A stretch of DNA of 64,000 nt from Colwellia sp. PAMC 21821 (GCF_002077175.1 NZ_CP014943.1:3844001-3908000); one strand, 5' to 3'; counted from the stretch's first letter, positions 26,820 to 35,426 are shown. Numbers and translations are program-made. The notes: generated by a model not told the origin, from the sequence alone.

Positions 26820-28337
26820 ATGACAACCGAAATTAAGGTTCCCGTTTTACCTGAATCAGTTGCAGATGCAACTATAGCGACTTGGCACGTACAAGTAGGC
26901 GATAAAGTATCTCGCGATCAAGTATTAGTTGATATCGAAACTGATAAAGTAGTACTTGAAGTACCAGCAACATCAGATGGCGTTATTACAGATATATCGC
27001 AAGCTGAAGGTGCAACTGTTTTAGGCGAACAAGTTATTGCTATTTTGTCTGAAGGCGAGGCCGAAGCGCCAGCACCTGAAAGCAAAAGTGATAAAGCTGC
27101 CCCAGCAAAAGCAGAAGCTACTGCCAGTGCACCTAAATCATCAGGCGATACAGCTAAAGTGATTGATATCGTCGTACCAGTACTGCCTGAGTCAGTTGCA
27201 GATGCAACTGTCGCTACATGGCATGTGGCTGCAGGCGATACCGTCACTGTTGATCAAAACTTAGTTGATATTGAAACAGACAAAGTCGTTCTAGAAGTTG
27301 TTGCACAAGCTGATGGTATAATTGGTAAAATAATTCACGCTGAAGGCGATACCGTATTAGGCGACCAAAAACTGGGTGAACTTAATGTTGGTGCAGCTGC
27401 AAGTGCAGCGCCAGCAGCCTCAGCTGAAGAAGCGATTAGTTCAGATGAGCTTGCTAGCCCATCAGTGCGTCGTTTAATGACAGAGAAAGGCCTAACGGCT
27501 AGCGATGTTGTTGGCACAGGTAAAGGTGGTCGTATTTCTAAAGATGACGTAGAAGCCGCAGCCAACAAACCTAAAGCAGCACCTGCAAAAGCAGCGGCGC
27601 CAGCGCCTGCAGCTCAAGCATCTGCCGCATTAGGCGAGCGTACTCAAAAACGCGTACCTATGACACGTTTACGTAAAACTATCGCGACACGTTTATTAGA
27701 AGCGAAAAATTCTACGGCAATGTTAACAACGTTTAACGAAGTTAACATGAAGCCAATTATGGATCTTCGTAACCAATATAAAGACGTATTCGAGAAAACA
27801 CATGATACCCGTTTAGGTTTTATGTCGTTCTACGTTAAAGCAGTTACTGAAGCGCTTAAACGCTACCCTGCCATTAACGCGTCAATTGACGGTGATGACA
27901 TTGTTTATCACAACTTTTTCGACATCTCGATTGCAGTATCTACGCCACGTGGTTTAGTTACACCTGTATTACGTGATGCAGATCAGCTAAGCATGGCGGG
28001 TATCGAAAACGGTATTCGTTCATTAGCGATTAAAGGTCGTGACGGAAAATTAACCATGGACGAAATGCAAGGTGGTAACTTTACTATCACTAACGGCGGC
28101 GTTTTTGGTTCATTAATTTCAACACCTATTCTTAACTTGCCACAAGCGGCGATATTAGGAATGCATAAAATCCAAGATCGCCCAATGGCGGTTGATGGAA
28201 AAGTTGAAATTTTACCTATGATGTACCTAGCACTTTCTTACGATCATCGTTTAGTTGATGGTAAAGAATCAGTAGGTTTCTTAGTAACTATTAAAGAGTT
28301 ATTGGAAGATCCAACACGCTTGTTACTTAATATATAG
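26820..28337 (+). CDS. sucB: Dihydrolipoyl succinyltransferase (E2) with two lipoyl domains
   Basis: E2 core of the 2-oxoglutarate dehydrogenase complex, which moves the succinyl group from E1 to CoA on a swinging lipoyl arm. It is 505 residues, about 100 longer than E. coli SucB (405), because two lipoyl domains are present. These lie at about 3-77 (lipoyl Lys43 in [10 protein letters not shown]) and 115-189 (Lys155 in the same motif), joined by Ala/Pro-rich linkers. A peripheral subunit-binding domain ([13 protein letters not shown]...[11 protein letters not shown], about 215-250) and the catalytic domain follow, with [10 protein letters not shown] giving His476. Two lipoyl domains are usual in many PdhC proteins, but the catalytic part and the sucA neighbour support SucB. 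Confidence 0.95.
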   Translation: MTTEIKVPVLPESVADATIATWHVQVGDKVSRDQVLVDIETDKVVLEVPATSDGVITDISQAEGATVLGEQVIAILSEGEAEAPAPESKSDKAAPAKAEATASAPKSSGDTAKVIDIVVPVLPESVADATVATWHVAAGDTVTVDQNLVDIETDKVVLEVVAQADGIIGKIIHAEGDTVLGDQKLGELNVGAAASAAPAASAEEAISSDELASPSVRRLMTEKGLTASDVVGTGKGGRISKDDVEAAANKPKAAPAKAAAPAPAAQASAALGERTQKRVPMTRLRKTIATRLLEAKNSTAMLTTFNEVNMKPIMDLRNQYKDVFEKTHDTRLGFMSFYVKAVTEALKRYPAINASIDGDDIVYHNFFDISIAVSTPRGLVTPVLRDADQLSMAGIENGIRSLAIKGRDGKLTMDEMQGGNFTITNGGVFGSLISTPILNLPQAAILGMHKIQDRPMAVDGKVEILPMMYLALSYDHRLVDGKESVGFLVTIKELLEDPTRLLLNI

Positions 28338-28395
28338 TTAAACATCTAGTAAGCAGTAATATTGAAATTTTTGGTTTGATTTAGACTATAGTATT

Positions 28396-28427
28396 AGGCT
28401 CTAAGGACTATGCTCTTTAGAGCTTTT
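28396..28427 (+). terminator. Weak stem-loop between sucB and sucC
   Basis: GCTCTAA pairs with TTAGAGC around GGACTATGCTC, followed by TTTTG. It probably causes partial termination so that sucCD can be expressed at a different level. A separate sucC promoter may lie in the 80 bases after it. Confidence 0.5.
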
Positions 28428-28510
28428 GTACTATAATCGGTCGACTCTTTTCGATGGTAATAACTTTTTATTATTACCATTTTCATCTACAGATAAATGG
28501 ATAAAACACC

Positions 28511-29677
28511 ATGAATTTGCATGAATATCAAGCGAAACAATTATTCGCTGAATATGGTTTACCAGTTTCTGAAGGTTTCGCTTGCGATACACCTCAGGAA
28601 GCGGCAGAAGCAGCTGATAAAATCGGCGGCAATATGTGGGTTGTTAAAACTCAAGTACACGCGGGCGGCCGTGGTAAAGCTGGCGGTGTTAAGCTAGTTA
28701 AAAGCAAGCAAGAAATCAAAGATTTCGCGCAAAACTGGTTAGGTAAAAACCTAGTTACTTACCAAACTGACGAACATGGTCAGCCAGTAGCTAAAATCTT
28801 AGTAGAAAGCTGTACAGATATTGCTAACGAATTGTATCTTGGTGCTGTTGTAGACCGTGCAAGTCGTAGAGTAGTATTCATGGCCTCTACTGAAGGCGGT
28901 GTTGACATTGAGAAGATTGCTGAAGAGACTCCTGAGTTAATTCACCAAGCTGAAATTGATCCACTAGTTGGCGCTCAACCATACCAAGCTCGTGAATTAG
29001 GCTTCAAGTTAGGTTTAAACCCAACGCAAATGAAGCAATTTGTTAAGATCTTTTTAGGTCTTGCACAAATGTTTGAAGATTTCGATTTCGCTTTATTAGA
29101 AATCAACCCGTTAGTTATCACTGACGAAGGTAATCTTCACTGTCTAGACGGCAAAATTGGTATCGATGGTAATGCTTTATACCGTCAACCTAAAATGCGC
29201 GCATTCCACGATCCATCTCAAGAAGATGAGCGTGAAGCACATGCAGCACGTTTTGAATTAAACTACGTAGCTTTAGACGGCAACGTTGGTTGTATGGTTA
29301 ACGGTGCAGGCCTAGCAATGGGCACAATGGATATCGTTAACTTACACGGCGGCAAGCCAGCTAACTTCCTAGATGTTGGCGGCGGGGCGACTAAAGAGCG
29401 TGTTTCTGAAGCATTCAAAATCATTCTTTCTGACGATAACGTTAAAGCTGTTTTAGTTAACATCTTTGGTGGCATTGTACGTTGTGACATGATCGCTGAA
29501 GGTATTATCGCTGCAGTTAAAGATGTAGGCGTTCAAGTGCCTGTAGTTGTACGTTTAGAAGGTACAAATGCTGAAGAAGGTCGTGAAGTACTTAAAAAAT
29601 CTGGCTTAGACATCATTGCTGCTGAGTCATTAACTGATGCAGCAACTAAAGTTGTAGCAGCTGCGGAGGGCAAATAA
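28511..29677 (+). CDS. sucC: Succinyl-CoA synthetase beta subunit SucC
   Basis: Beta subunit of the enzyme that makes ATP (or GTP) from succinyl-CoA. It is 388 residues, the same length as E. coli SucC. An ATP-grasp N-terminal domain begins [18 protein letters not shown], with [17 protein letters not shown] in the nucleotide site. The C-terminal CoA-ligase domain has [18 protein letters not shown] and [18 protein letters not shown]. The TAA stop overlaps the sucD ATG by one base, so translation is coupled. Confidence 0.97.
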   Translation: MNLHEYQAKQLFAEYGLPVSEGFACDTPQEAAEAADKIGGNMWVVKTQVHAGGRGKAGGVKLVKSKQEIKDFAQNWLGKNLVTYQTDEHGQPVAKILVESCTDIANELYLGAVVDRASRRVVFMASTEGGVDIEKIAEETPELIHQAEIDPLVGAQPYQARELGFKLGLNPTQMKQFVKIFLGLAQMFEDFDFALLEINPLVITDEGNLHCLDGKIGIDGNALYRQPKMRAFHDPSQEDEREAHAARFELNYVALDGNVGCMVNGAGLAMGTMDIVNLHGGKPANFLDVGGGATKERVSEAFKIILSDDNVKAVLVNIFGGIVRCDMIAEGIIAAVKDVGVQVPVVVRLEGTNAEEGREVLKKSGLDIIAAESLTDAATKVVAAAEGK

Positions 29678-30549
29678 TGTCTGTCTTAATTAACAAAGAT
29701 ACTAAAGTAATCTGTCAAGGTTTCACTGGTGGTCAAGGTACATTCCATTCAGAACAAGCGCTTGAGTACGGTACACAAATGGTTGGTGGCGTAAGCCCAG
29801 GTAAAGGCGGTCAAACGCATTTAGGCCTTCCAGTATTTAATACAGTACGTGAAGCAGTATTAGCAACTGGCGCAACAGCAACAGTTATCTACGTACCAGC
29901 TCCGTTTTGTAAAGATGCAATTTTAGAAGCTATTGATGCAGGCATCGAGCTTATCGTTACTATCACTGAAGGTATTCCAACTTTAGATATGGTTGACGTT
30001 AAAGCTAAGCTTGATCAATCTGGCGTTCGTATGATCGGTCCTAACTGTCCAGGTGTTATTACACCTGGCGAAACTAAGATTGGTATCATGCCTGGTCACA
30101 TTCACAAGCCTGGTAAAGTAGGTATTGTTTCACGTTCTGGTACGCTTACGTACGAAGCCGTTAAACAAACTACAGATGCTGGTTTTGGCCAATCTACTTG
30201 TGTAGGTATTGGTGGTGATCCTATCCCAGGTACTAACTTCATCGACGTATTGGAAATGTTCCAAAACGATCCACAAACTGAAGCAATCGTAATGATTGGT
30301 GAAATTGGCGGAACAGCTGAAGAAGAAGCTGCAGAATACATCAAAGCACACGTTACTAAGCCTGTTGTATCTTACATTGCTGGTGTTACTGCACCAGAAG
30401 GTAAGCGTATGGGTCACGCTGGCGCGATTATCGCTGGTGGTAAAGGTACAGCTGATGAGAAATTCGCAGCATTAGAAGCGGCCGGTGTTAAAACTGTTCG
30501 TTCTTTAGCGGATATCGGTAAAGCACTTAAAGAGAAAACGGGTTGGTAA
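29677..30549 (+). CDS. sucD: Succinyl-CoA synthetase alpha subunit SucD
   Basis: Alpha subunit carrying the phosphorylated histidine and the CoA site. It is 290 residues (E. coli 289). [16 protein letters not shown] is the CoA-binding start, [19 protein letters not shown] the Rossmann segment, and [18 protein letters not shown] holds the active-site His. GCGGAGGG upstream inside sucC is the ribosome site, and the ATG shares a base with the sucC stop. It is the last gene of the TCA block, followed by a strong terminator. Confidence 0.97.
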   Translation: MSVLINKDTKVICQGFTGGQGTFHSEQALEYGTQMVGGVSPGKGGQTHLGLPVFNTVREAVLATGATATVIYVPAPFCKDAILEAIDAGIELIVTITEGIPTLDMVDVKAKLDQSGVRMIGPNCPGVITPGETKIGIMPGHIHKPGKVGIVSRSGTLTYEAVKQTTDAGFGQSTCVGIGGDPIPGTNFIDVLEMFQNDPQTEAIVMIGEIGGTAEEEAAEYIKAHVTKPVVSYIAGVTAPEGKRMGHAGAIIAGGKGTADEKFAALEAAGVKTVRSLADIGKALKEKTGW

Positions 30550-30579
30550 GCGATTCGCTTACAGCTTGTTATTCTTAAT

Positions 30580-30618
30580 AAAAACCCGCGTTCTCGAATA
30601 GAGAGTGCGGGTTTTTTT
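30580..30618 (+). terminator. Rho-independent terminator of sucCD
   Basis: AAACCCGC pairs with GCGGGTTT with a 17-base loop that can itself pair (TCTC/GAGA), followed by TTTTTTT. It ends the TCA block eight bases before the toxin gene's stop on the other strand. Confidence 0.9.
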
Positions 30619-30625
30619 GTTTGCT

Positions 30626-30958
30626 TCACATGATACTTCTATTGTAAATATTACTTTGTGACAATAATGATTGAAAGTTCATACGTGTATGACAAAACAG
30701 AATTATTGTGATTTCTTTTTTTAATTGATCCAATTTGTATATAGTGCGATAGTTATTTTTTATAATTTCACGATATTTGTTTTCAAAATTAAATTGGCAC
30801 TTTGTTCCTGAATTGGGGTGAACGATTAGCTGATTTTTCACATCATAAATTATTGCTAATATCTGAGTTTTTGCTTCATCAGCGGGTATTTTTTTAGCCA
30901 ACCAACTAATGGCCAATTTAATATCTATTTTTGCATTTTCTTCAATTAAAAATTTCAT
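30626..30958 (-). CDS. Putative RelE/ParE-family toxin
   Basis: A 110-residue basic protein downstream of a Phd/YefM-type antitoxin, the usual order for such pairs. IISWLA...ADEAKTQILAIIYDVKNQLIVHPNSG matches the helical start of RelE/ParE folds (helices, then P.sG), and REIIKNNYRTIYKLDQLKKEITIILFCHTRMNFQSL is the beta-sheet half ending in H.R..., the classic catalytic or interaction strand. Members are mRNA interferases or gyrase poisons; the ParE or RelE branch cannot be fixed by eye. The gap to the antitoxin is nine bases. Confidence 0.72.
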   Translation of the reverse strand: MKFLIEENAKIDIKLAISWLAKKIPADEAKTQILAIIYDVKNQLIVHPNSGTKCQFNFENKYREIIKNNYRTIYKLDQLKKEITIILFCHTRMNFQSLLSQSNIYNRSIM

Positions 30959-30967
30959 TTTATTTGT

Positions 30968-31204
30968 CTAAATGGATGAAAGAAACTCATCTAAATCGCT
31001 AACCTTATCTTTAGATATATTTATTTCACGGCTTATCATTAGCTCCATAAATGCAAGTTTTTCTTGTTGAGCTTGATAAGATTCCGCTGTTTGTACAACA
31101 AGAGATTCATTCCCATTTTGTGTAACGTACATTGGTTCAAATTCAAGCTCAGCATGTAGCCTGGCAGCATTTGCTTTCATGTAGCTTATTGGTTTTATGT
31201 TCAT
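30968..31204 (-). CDS. Antitoxin of the Phd/YefM family
   Basis: A 78-residue partner of the toxin that follows it. ISYMKANAARLHAELEF and MYVTQNGNESLVVQTAESYQ are the Phd/YefM DNA-binding fold (K.N...L...V/T.NG...V...ESY). The acidic C-terminal tail (ISKDKVSDLDEFLSSI) would be the toxin-neutralising segment. GGAGAG lies before the ATG. Autorepression of the pair from the upstream region is expected from the family, but no palindrome was clear. Confidence 0.78.
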   Translation of the reverse strand: MNIKPISYMKANAARLHAELEFEPMYVTQNGNESLVVQTAESYQAQQEKLAFMELMISREINISKDKVSDLDEFLSSI

Positions 31205-31311
31205 AGTTTACTCTCCGTTTTGTCAACTAGCACAGTCCGTCAAGACTTAATTCATGCTAGTAGTCTTAATTTAGTCTTGTTTTATTGTGGTGTCAATTGA
31301 ATAATTATTAA

Positions 31312-31398
31312 TAAGTGGGGTCAGGTACTGAGCGATCCCCACAAAATATCAGAGTCTCTCAATGATATAAGCTCCACCAAATAAGTGGAGCTGCCTGA
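31312..31398 (+). repeat. Structured repeat end with nested hairpins
   Basis: Begins with AGTGGGGTCAGGTAC. GGGGTC (31317-31322) pairs with GATCCCC (31334-31340), GCTCCACC pairs with GTGGAGC (31371-31391), and GTCAGG pairs with CCTGAC across the whole segment. Such imperfect nested hairpins resemble ends recognised by Y1 transposases or REP-associated transposases, which is an inference because no such gene is in the window. Confidence 0.55.
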
Positions 31399-31560
31399 CC
31401 GCTTTTAAAAACGTCTTTATCGTTAGCTTTGCATACCTGTCAGCAACAACGCGAAGTCCAATAAAATGTAGCGATAGTATTGTGTCACTCTTCAAGCTGT
31501 TAGCTTGGTATTGCCTATGTTTATTCTCATTTTTTAAAAAGTGGGGTCAGGTACATAATA

Positions 31561-31990
31561 AGTGGGGTCAGGTACACATTAAGCTTTTACCTAAATATTT
31601 CAAAATTATTAGACAGATACTCATTCTAAATTAACTGTTTGGAGCTTGTTTATTGGTTTGGCGTCGGGTGCCGACTACACCCAAAGAGGGTTAAACGCGC
31701 TATGTTTAAGTGAAGCTCTCTGGACTCACCCGGCGCTGCTGCATTAAACGTGTTTCCTCCATGATGCCCAATATTTTTCGACGTATCACCGCTGAACGTA
31801 CATCCATGTACTACAGCGCTTTCACAGGCATCCATGCCAGTGATACGTGAATATTGGTCATCATTCCGGCGTTTAATGATGCAGACTTAGAGTTTGATTC
31901 ACGTTTGGTGTTTATCTTTAGTTAAGAGCCTGATTTTTTATAGGGCAATACAAGTTCAGCAAACTCTCGATCCCATCACAGCAACGAAAA
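31561..31990 (+). repeat. Repeat unit A of the island
   Basis: Starts AGTGGGGTCAGGTACACATT and ends near CGATCCCATCACAGCAACG. The core is a 146-base palindrome, 31739-31884, whose arms read CTGCATTAAACG and CGTTTAATGATGCAG. Inside lie GTATCAC/GTGATAC and two hairpins with CC tips, GTACATCCATGTAC (31798-31811) and GGCATCCATGCC (31827-31838). Folded, it would give a cruciform with two side hairpins. It matches unit B (32012-32510) over most of its length. Confidence 0.75.
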
Positions 31991-32011
31991 TTGAATTTAA
32001 ATTAGTAATAA

Positions 32012-32510
32012 GTCGGGTCAGGTACACATTAAGCTTTCACCAGTCAATTAATGGGCACTCATTCTAAATTGACGGTTTGGCGCTTGTTTAGATATTAGAA
32101 GGACACTCACTCTAAATTAACGGCTTGGAGTTTATTTACCTGTTTGGCGTCGGGGTGCCGACTACACCCAAAGGGAGAAGGGAGGCTAGCACCGCTCATA
32201 CCTCTTTGGCTTTGGACTCCCTCGGCGATGCTGCATTAAACGTGTTTCCTCCATGATGCTCAATATTCTCGACGTACCAGCGCTGAACGTACATCCATGT
32301 ACTACAGCGCTTTCACTGGCATCCATGCCAGTGATACGTGAATATTGATCATCATTCCGGCGTTTAATGAAGCAGACTTGGTGGTTGATTTTACTGTTGT
32401 GCTTATCTTTTAATATTCCAAGAAGTTAATTTGTAGAAAGTCACACCTTAGAACTAACAAACTGCCGATCCCATCACAGCAACGGAAGCTTAATTTAGAT
32501 AAGTGCGATG
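32012..32510 (+). repeat. Repeat unit B of the island
   Basis: Near-duplicate of unit A in the same orientation. It starts AGTCGGGTCAGGTACACATT, has the same palindrome at 32231-32375 with GTACATCCATGTAC (32289-32302) and TGGCATCCATGCCA (32317-32330), and ends CGATCCCATCACAGCAACGG. It differs by a duplicated left segment around 32041-32125 and scattered substitutions, several of which keep stem pairing. Confidence 0.75.
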
Positions 32511-32769
32511 TTTATCGGAGCCATGGCCGCTCTTAGGCATCCTTGCCTTCACGGCATTAGTGCGTCCATGCACGTCGATGGCGTAGACTGCCGTGTGAAG
32601 GGACGATTTTCGGCAGGAATAAATATTGAACCTAAATTTAGTTGGAGTGTTCTGCTGTGTCGGGCGCCATGGGGAGTCCAGAGGGGCGTTTGGCGTGCAA
32701 CGCCCCTCTGGGTGTTGTCGCCACTGCGACGCCAAGCAGATAAACAAACTCCAAGCAGTTAAGTTTTAA
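32111..32769 (+). repeat. Element bounded by ~60-base inverted repeats
   Basis: The left end 32111-32170 and the reverse complement of 32710-32769 align with roughly ten mismatches; both contain GCTTGGAGTTT, then TTGGCGTCG and CGAC.ACACCC. It thus looks like a 660-base non-coding element that spans part of unit B and a further palindromic region (32508-32620, with GTGCGTCCATGCAC inside CTTCACGGCA/TGCCGTGTGAAG arms). No transposase is inside. Confidence 0.6.
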
Positions 32770-32796
32770 AAAACTATTAAAATTATACTCGCTCTA

Positions 32797-32887
32797 AATT
32801 AGCCGTTTGTAATTTGTTTATTTGTTTGGCGTCGGGGTGCTGACGACACCCAAAAAGTGAAGTAGTCGCCACTGCGACGCCAAGCAG
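32797..32887 (+). repeat. Solo end of the inverted-repeat element
   Basis: Contains TTTGGCGTCGGGGTGCTGAC and, about 40 bases on, the inverted form GTCGCCACTGCGACGCCAAG, so the two ends of the 660-base element lie almost back to back with the interior missing. It is consistent with internal deletion or with a minimal hairpin unit. Confidence 0.55.
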
Positions 32888-32892
32888 TAACC

Positions 32893-32923
32893 AATGGGGT
32901 CAGGTACACATTAAGCTTTTACC
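32893..32923 (+). repeat. Solo ATGGGGTCAGGTACACATTA repeat
   Basis: Another copy of the island's left-end sequence, followed by AAGCTTTTACC as in unit A. It marks the right border of the island before the small gene at 33041. Confidence 0.6.
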
Positions 32924-33040
32924 AAAGTATTAGAAAATTACTCAGCCTCAATTAATGACTTGGTAATTGAGATGTCACTTAGTGGGAGAAGCGGATCTAG
33001 TCTTCAGCTCATTGCTCCCAAAGTTACAGTTGTTATTTGA

Positions 33041-33376
33041 TTAATCAAAAGTTCGTGCCAGTATTAATTTTGCATCTTTGCGCGTTAAGCAATTCGCTAG
33101 TGGTTTGTCGTTAAACTTTTCTTTAGTGGTTTGTGCCGAGGATGTTTGCACCTCTTGTCCATTCCAGCTAATGATAACTTTACAATAAATATTATCATTA
33201 CTTTCACTGTAGATAATCTTAACTGTATCGGTACGATTAATAAGTAGCTTGTAGGGATATCCCATGGTTGACGCTAATTGCTCATAATGTGGCGTCTTTG
33301 AACTTTTAGCGTTGGTAGTCACAGGTGTAGATAGTGTTGAAACGATAATTAGTGTTTTTAAAATAATTAATTTCAT
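33041..33376 (-). CDS. Small exported protein of unknown function
   Basis: 111 residues with an N-terminal signal peptide (LIILKTLIIVSTLSTPVTTNA, cleavage likely after residue 23). The mature part is polar, with two Cys (IYCKVIISWNGQEV and LANCLTRKD) that could form a disulfide in the periplasm. GAGA before the ATG is a weak ribosome site. No family recognised. It lies between the repeat island and a divergent LysR gene, so the LysR protein may control it (inference from geometry). Confidence 0.6.
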   Translation of the reverse strand: MKLIILKTLIIVSTLSTPVTTNAKSSKTPHYEQLASTMGYPYKLLINRTDTVKIIYSESNDNIYCKVIISWNGQEVQTSSAQTTKEKFNDKPLANCLTRKDAKLILARTFD

Positions 33377-33516
33377 AATATTCTCGATATAGGTAGTGAA
33401 TGACAGGTATAAAATTACTCCTTGTATTCACAAGCTACAAACGATATAAACTTAATTGCACTTAAGTATTTCTAATGTTTATTTCAATCTATATTAGAGA
33501 CATACAGGAAAATATT

Positions 33517-34398
33517 ATGCGAATGCCACCATTGAAATCATTACAAGTCTTCTTATCTGCGGCTCAGCACAAGAGCTTTAAGGCCGCAGCTAAAGAATTA
33601 TTTGTCACTCAAGCAGCAGTGAGTCAGCAAATCAGAATTCTAGAAAATCATTTTGGCTTCGCTTTGTTTGTCCGTGAAAATAATCAAACACGATTAAATT
33701 CGACAGGCATGAGATTGTTTCCATTTATTGAAAATGCGTTTGAACAAATAAAGTCAGGCGTAAGTGCGGTTTCTGGCGAGCCTAATACCGGTGAGCTAAA
33801 AGTGAGCGCCTTACATTCGGTTACTTCACTATTGTTGTTGCCAAATATTAATAGTTTTCAACAGGATAATAGCGAAATATGTGTGCAATTTGCACCAAAT
33901 AATAATTTAGAAGTATTTATGCAAAATGGCATAGATGTCGCCATTCGGCGTGGATTCGGCGACTACCTTGGACTTATGAGCCGTAAACTCACTGATGATG
34001 AGATAATTTTAGTTGCTAGCCCATTATTATCAGGTGTTGACAGTAAAAATCCTGCTGAAATATTATCATTACCCTTATTAGAAGACACTAGTAGTGATAT
34101 TCAAGAAGCGATTAATGATTGCTGTCAGAAATTTAAGTTTAACAAAGCTGAGTTACGCAGCCGAATACGTACAACAGATGCCTTGCCGATTATTCAAAAT
34201 GTACTTGCCGGTCAGGGAATTGCGTTTGTCAGTCGTGCTTTGGTTAATCACAATATTAAAATGGGACAGTTGGTGAATATTTTTGATTATGCTTATGCGA
34301 GTTCACGTGCGTTATTTTTAGTTGCTCCAGAGCATCACTTTAATTGGCCAAAAGTCCAACGCTTCGAACAATGGGCTAAGACGTTATTTACTTCATAA
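33517..34398 (+). CDS. LysR-family transcriptional regulator (GcvA-like group)
   Basis: DNA-binding regulator of 293 residues. The start is ATG 33517, supported by AGGAA six bases before it and by MRMPPLKSLQVFLSAAQH, which matches LysR N termini; upstream in-frame codons to 33475 look non-coding. The winged helix-turn-helix is at about 5-63 (FKAAAKELFVTQAAVSQQIRI, shortened here, and ...LFVRENNQTRLNSTG). The effector domain of the periplasmic-binding-protein type follows (about 90-290). The PPLxxLxxF start recalls the GcvA/AmpR group. The target is unknown; the divergent exported protein at 33041 is a candidate. Confidence 0.88.
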   Translation: MRMPPLKSLQVFLSAAQHKSFKAAAKELFVTQAAVSQQIRILENHFGFALFVRENNQTRLNSTGMRLFPFIENAFEQIKSGVSAVSGEPNTGELKVSALHSVTSLLLLPNINSFQQDNSEICVQFAPNNNLEVFMQNGIDVAIRRGFGDYLGLMSRKLTDDEIILVASPLLSGVDSKNPAEILSLPLLEDTSSDIQEAINDCCQKFKFNKAELRSRIRTTDALPIIQNVLAGQGIAFVSRALVNHNIKMGQLVNIFDYAYASSRALFLVAPEHHFNWPKVQRFEQWAKTLFTS

Positions 34399-34450
34399 GT
34401 ATAGAAAATAAACGCTCTATATCTTCATCGTGCCACTAATTCAATAATTA

Positions 34451-34590
34451 AGTGGGGTCAGATGCACATTAAGCTTTTACCAATGAATTAGCTGCCACTC
34501 ACTCTAAATTAATGGCTTGAAGCTTGTTTTTTGGTTTGGCGTCGGGGTGCCGACAGCACCCAAAGAGAGTTAAACGCCTAACCTTCTCTA
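34451..34590 (+). repeat. Left-end fragment of the repeat-island element
   Basis: AGTGGGGTCAGATGCACATT, then AAGCTTTTACC, CTCTAAATTAATGGCTTG and TTTGGCGTCGGGGTGCCGAC reproduce the first 130 bases of unit A, 1.5 kb beyond the island. The right-hand palindrome is absent. Confidence 0.7.
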
Positions 34591-34698
34591 AATCAATAGA
34601 GTCAGCTACACTTGATTTAAAATTAGCTTGATTACCCCTTTTGTTTTCTATTCATTTAAAACATTGCCGTTTATAATACCGCCATTAATTTTATAGCC

Positions 34699-35034
34699 AT
34701 GATGAGTAATATGAACTTCCCAAAAGATGACACAGGTAAAGTCTTGTTTGAAATGCAAAAAGCAGGTATCGATTTAACTGTGATGCATACTATCGTTTTT
34801 TTCCACCTATTTGATTCACAAGAACATGCAGAGGCTATGGCAGCTCATCTTACTGAAATAGCAGCTGATATTAGTTGTGATGTTCACATCGATGAAAATC
34901 CAAAAGTATGGCATTTAGATTGTTCAATCAAGATGATCCCGCTTTATGATGCAATTATTGCTCAAGAAGTTCAGTTTGAACAAATAGTATCGCAGTTTAA
35001 AGGTTATACGGATGGTTGGGGAGTTGAAGCCTAA
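34699..35034 (+). CDS. RraB-like ribonuclease E inhibitor family protein
   Basis: 111 residues. The closing block IIAQEVQFEQIVSQFKGYTDGWGVE resembles E. coli RraB (A-Q-V-E...F...YDGWG), and FFHLFDSQEHAEAMAAHLTE resembles the middle of that ferredoxin-like fold (both shortened in meaning to their spaced residues). RraB-type proteins bind RNase E and lower its activity. The N-terminal acidic extension of E. coli RraB is missing, so it belongs to the shorter branch of the family. ATG 34714 is an alternative start. A TATAAT at 34672-34677 suggests a dedicated promoter. Confidence 0.7.
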   Translation: MMSNMNFPKDDTGKVLFEMQKAGIDLTVMHTIVFFHLFDSQEHAEAMAAHLTEIAADISCDVHIDENPKVWHLDCSIKMIPLYDAIIAQEVQFEQIVSQFKGYTDGWGVEA

Positions 35035-35118
35035 GTTGCTAATCTTTGATTTTTCTGAATACTTTCTAAACCTTTAAAAATTTCACTATATGAAATTATT
35101 TTGAAGAAATAAAAGATA

Positions 35119-35157
35119 AAAAAAAGCCTAAATTATTGATGTAATTTAGGCTTTTTC
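35119..35157 (+). terminator. Rho-independent terminator after the RraB-like gene
   Basis: AAAAAGCCTAAATTA pairs with TAATTTAGGCTTTTT around a short loop (about TTGATG), with A and T runs on both sides, so it could work in both directions. Confidence 0.85.
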
Positions 35158-35380
35158 ATTTTTGAACGGTCTACATACTAACATTGTTGATGAAAAGGCT
35201 TAATAAACTCTATTTATTACCCTCTATATCGGTACAGCTTTAGCTCTGTAGGATAAATGACGATATATTTTACGTAGTCTATGCCATCACTAACAACCAG
35301 ACCTGATTATTAAGACAACCGTATTTTCAACCTTAATGGCTTTTATTAACGTTAGTCTCACATACGAATGAACTTGTTAA

Positions 35381-35426
35381 TAAGCCAGCCTAACCAAGCC
35401 ATCTTTATCTTGGTTAGGCTGGCTTA
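35381..35426 (+). other. Perfect 18-base-pair stem-loop
   Basis: TAAGCCAGCCTAACCAAG (35381-35398) and its exact reverse complement (35409-35426) flank a 10-base loop. Neither side has a proper U tract, so it is not a standard terminator. It sits between two converging genes in a 527-base spacer that otherwise shows only the terminator at 35119 and a short CTTTCCTAAT duplication. Confidence 0.85.

Larger units (their letters stand above)
31205..33040 (+). other. Gene-poor repeat island
   Basis: 1.8 kb with no convincing gene. It contains at least five copies of a GTGGGGTCAGGTACACATTA-type sequence, two roughly 450-base near-duplicate units, several long palindromes and a pair of 60-base inverted repeats; the individual parts are listed separately. 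Open frames inside it (for example 31650-31835 minus and 32508-32762 plus) coincide with palindromic repeat DNA and lack ribosome sites. On the minus strand about 60 codons stay open across 31370-31545 without a start; this could be a coding relic, but I do not recognise the product. Confidence 0.75.

Noticed and set aside
31650..32762. Open frames of 60-85 codons within the repeat island
   Set aside because: They run through palindromic repeat DNA, lack ribosome sites, and equivalent frames in the duplicate unit are broken, so they are by-products of the repeats.
31312..32923. Integron attC-like cassette array
   Set aside because: Although hairpins and GTTAGC motifs occur, the GTTAGC motifs are in the same orientation, there are no cassette genes between repeats and no integrase in the window.
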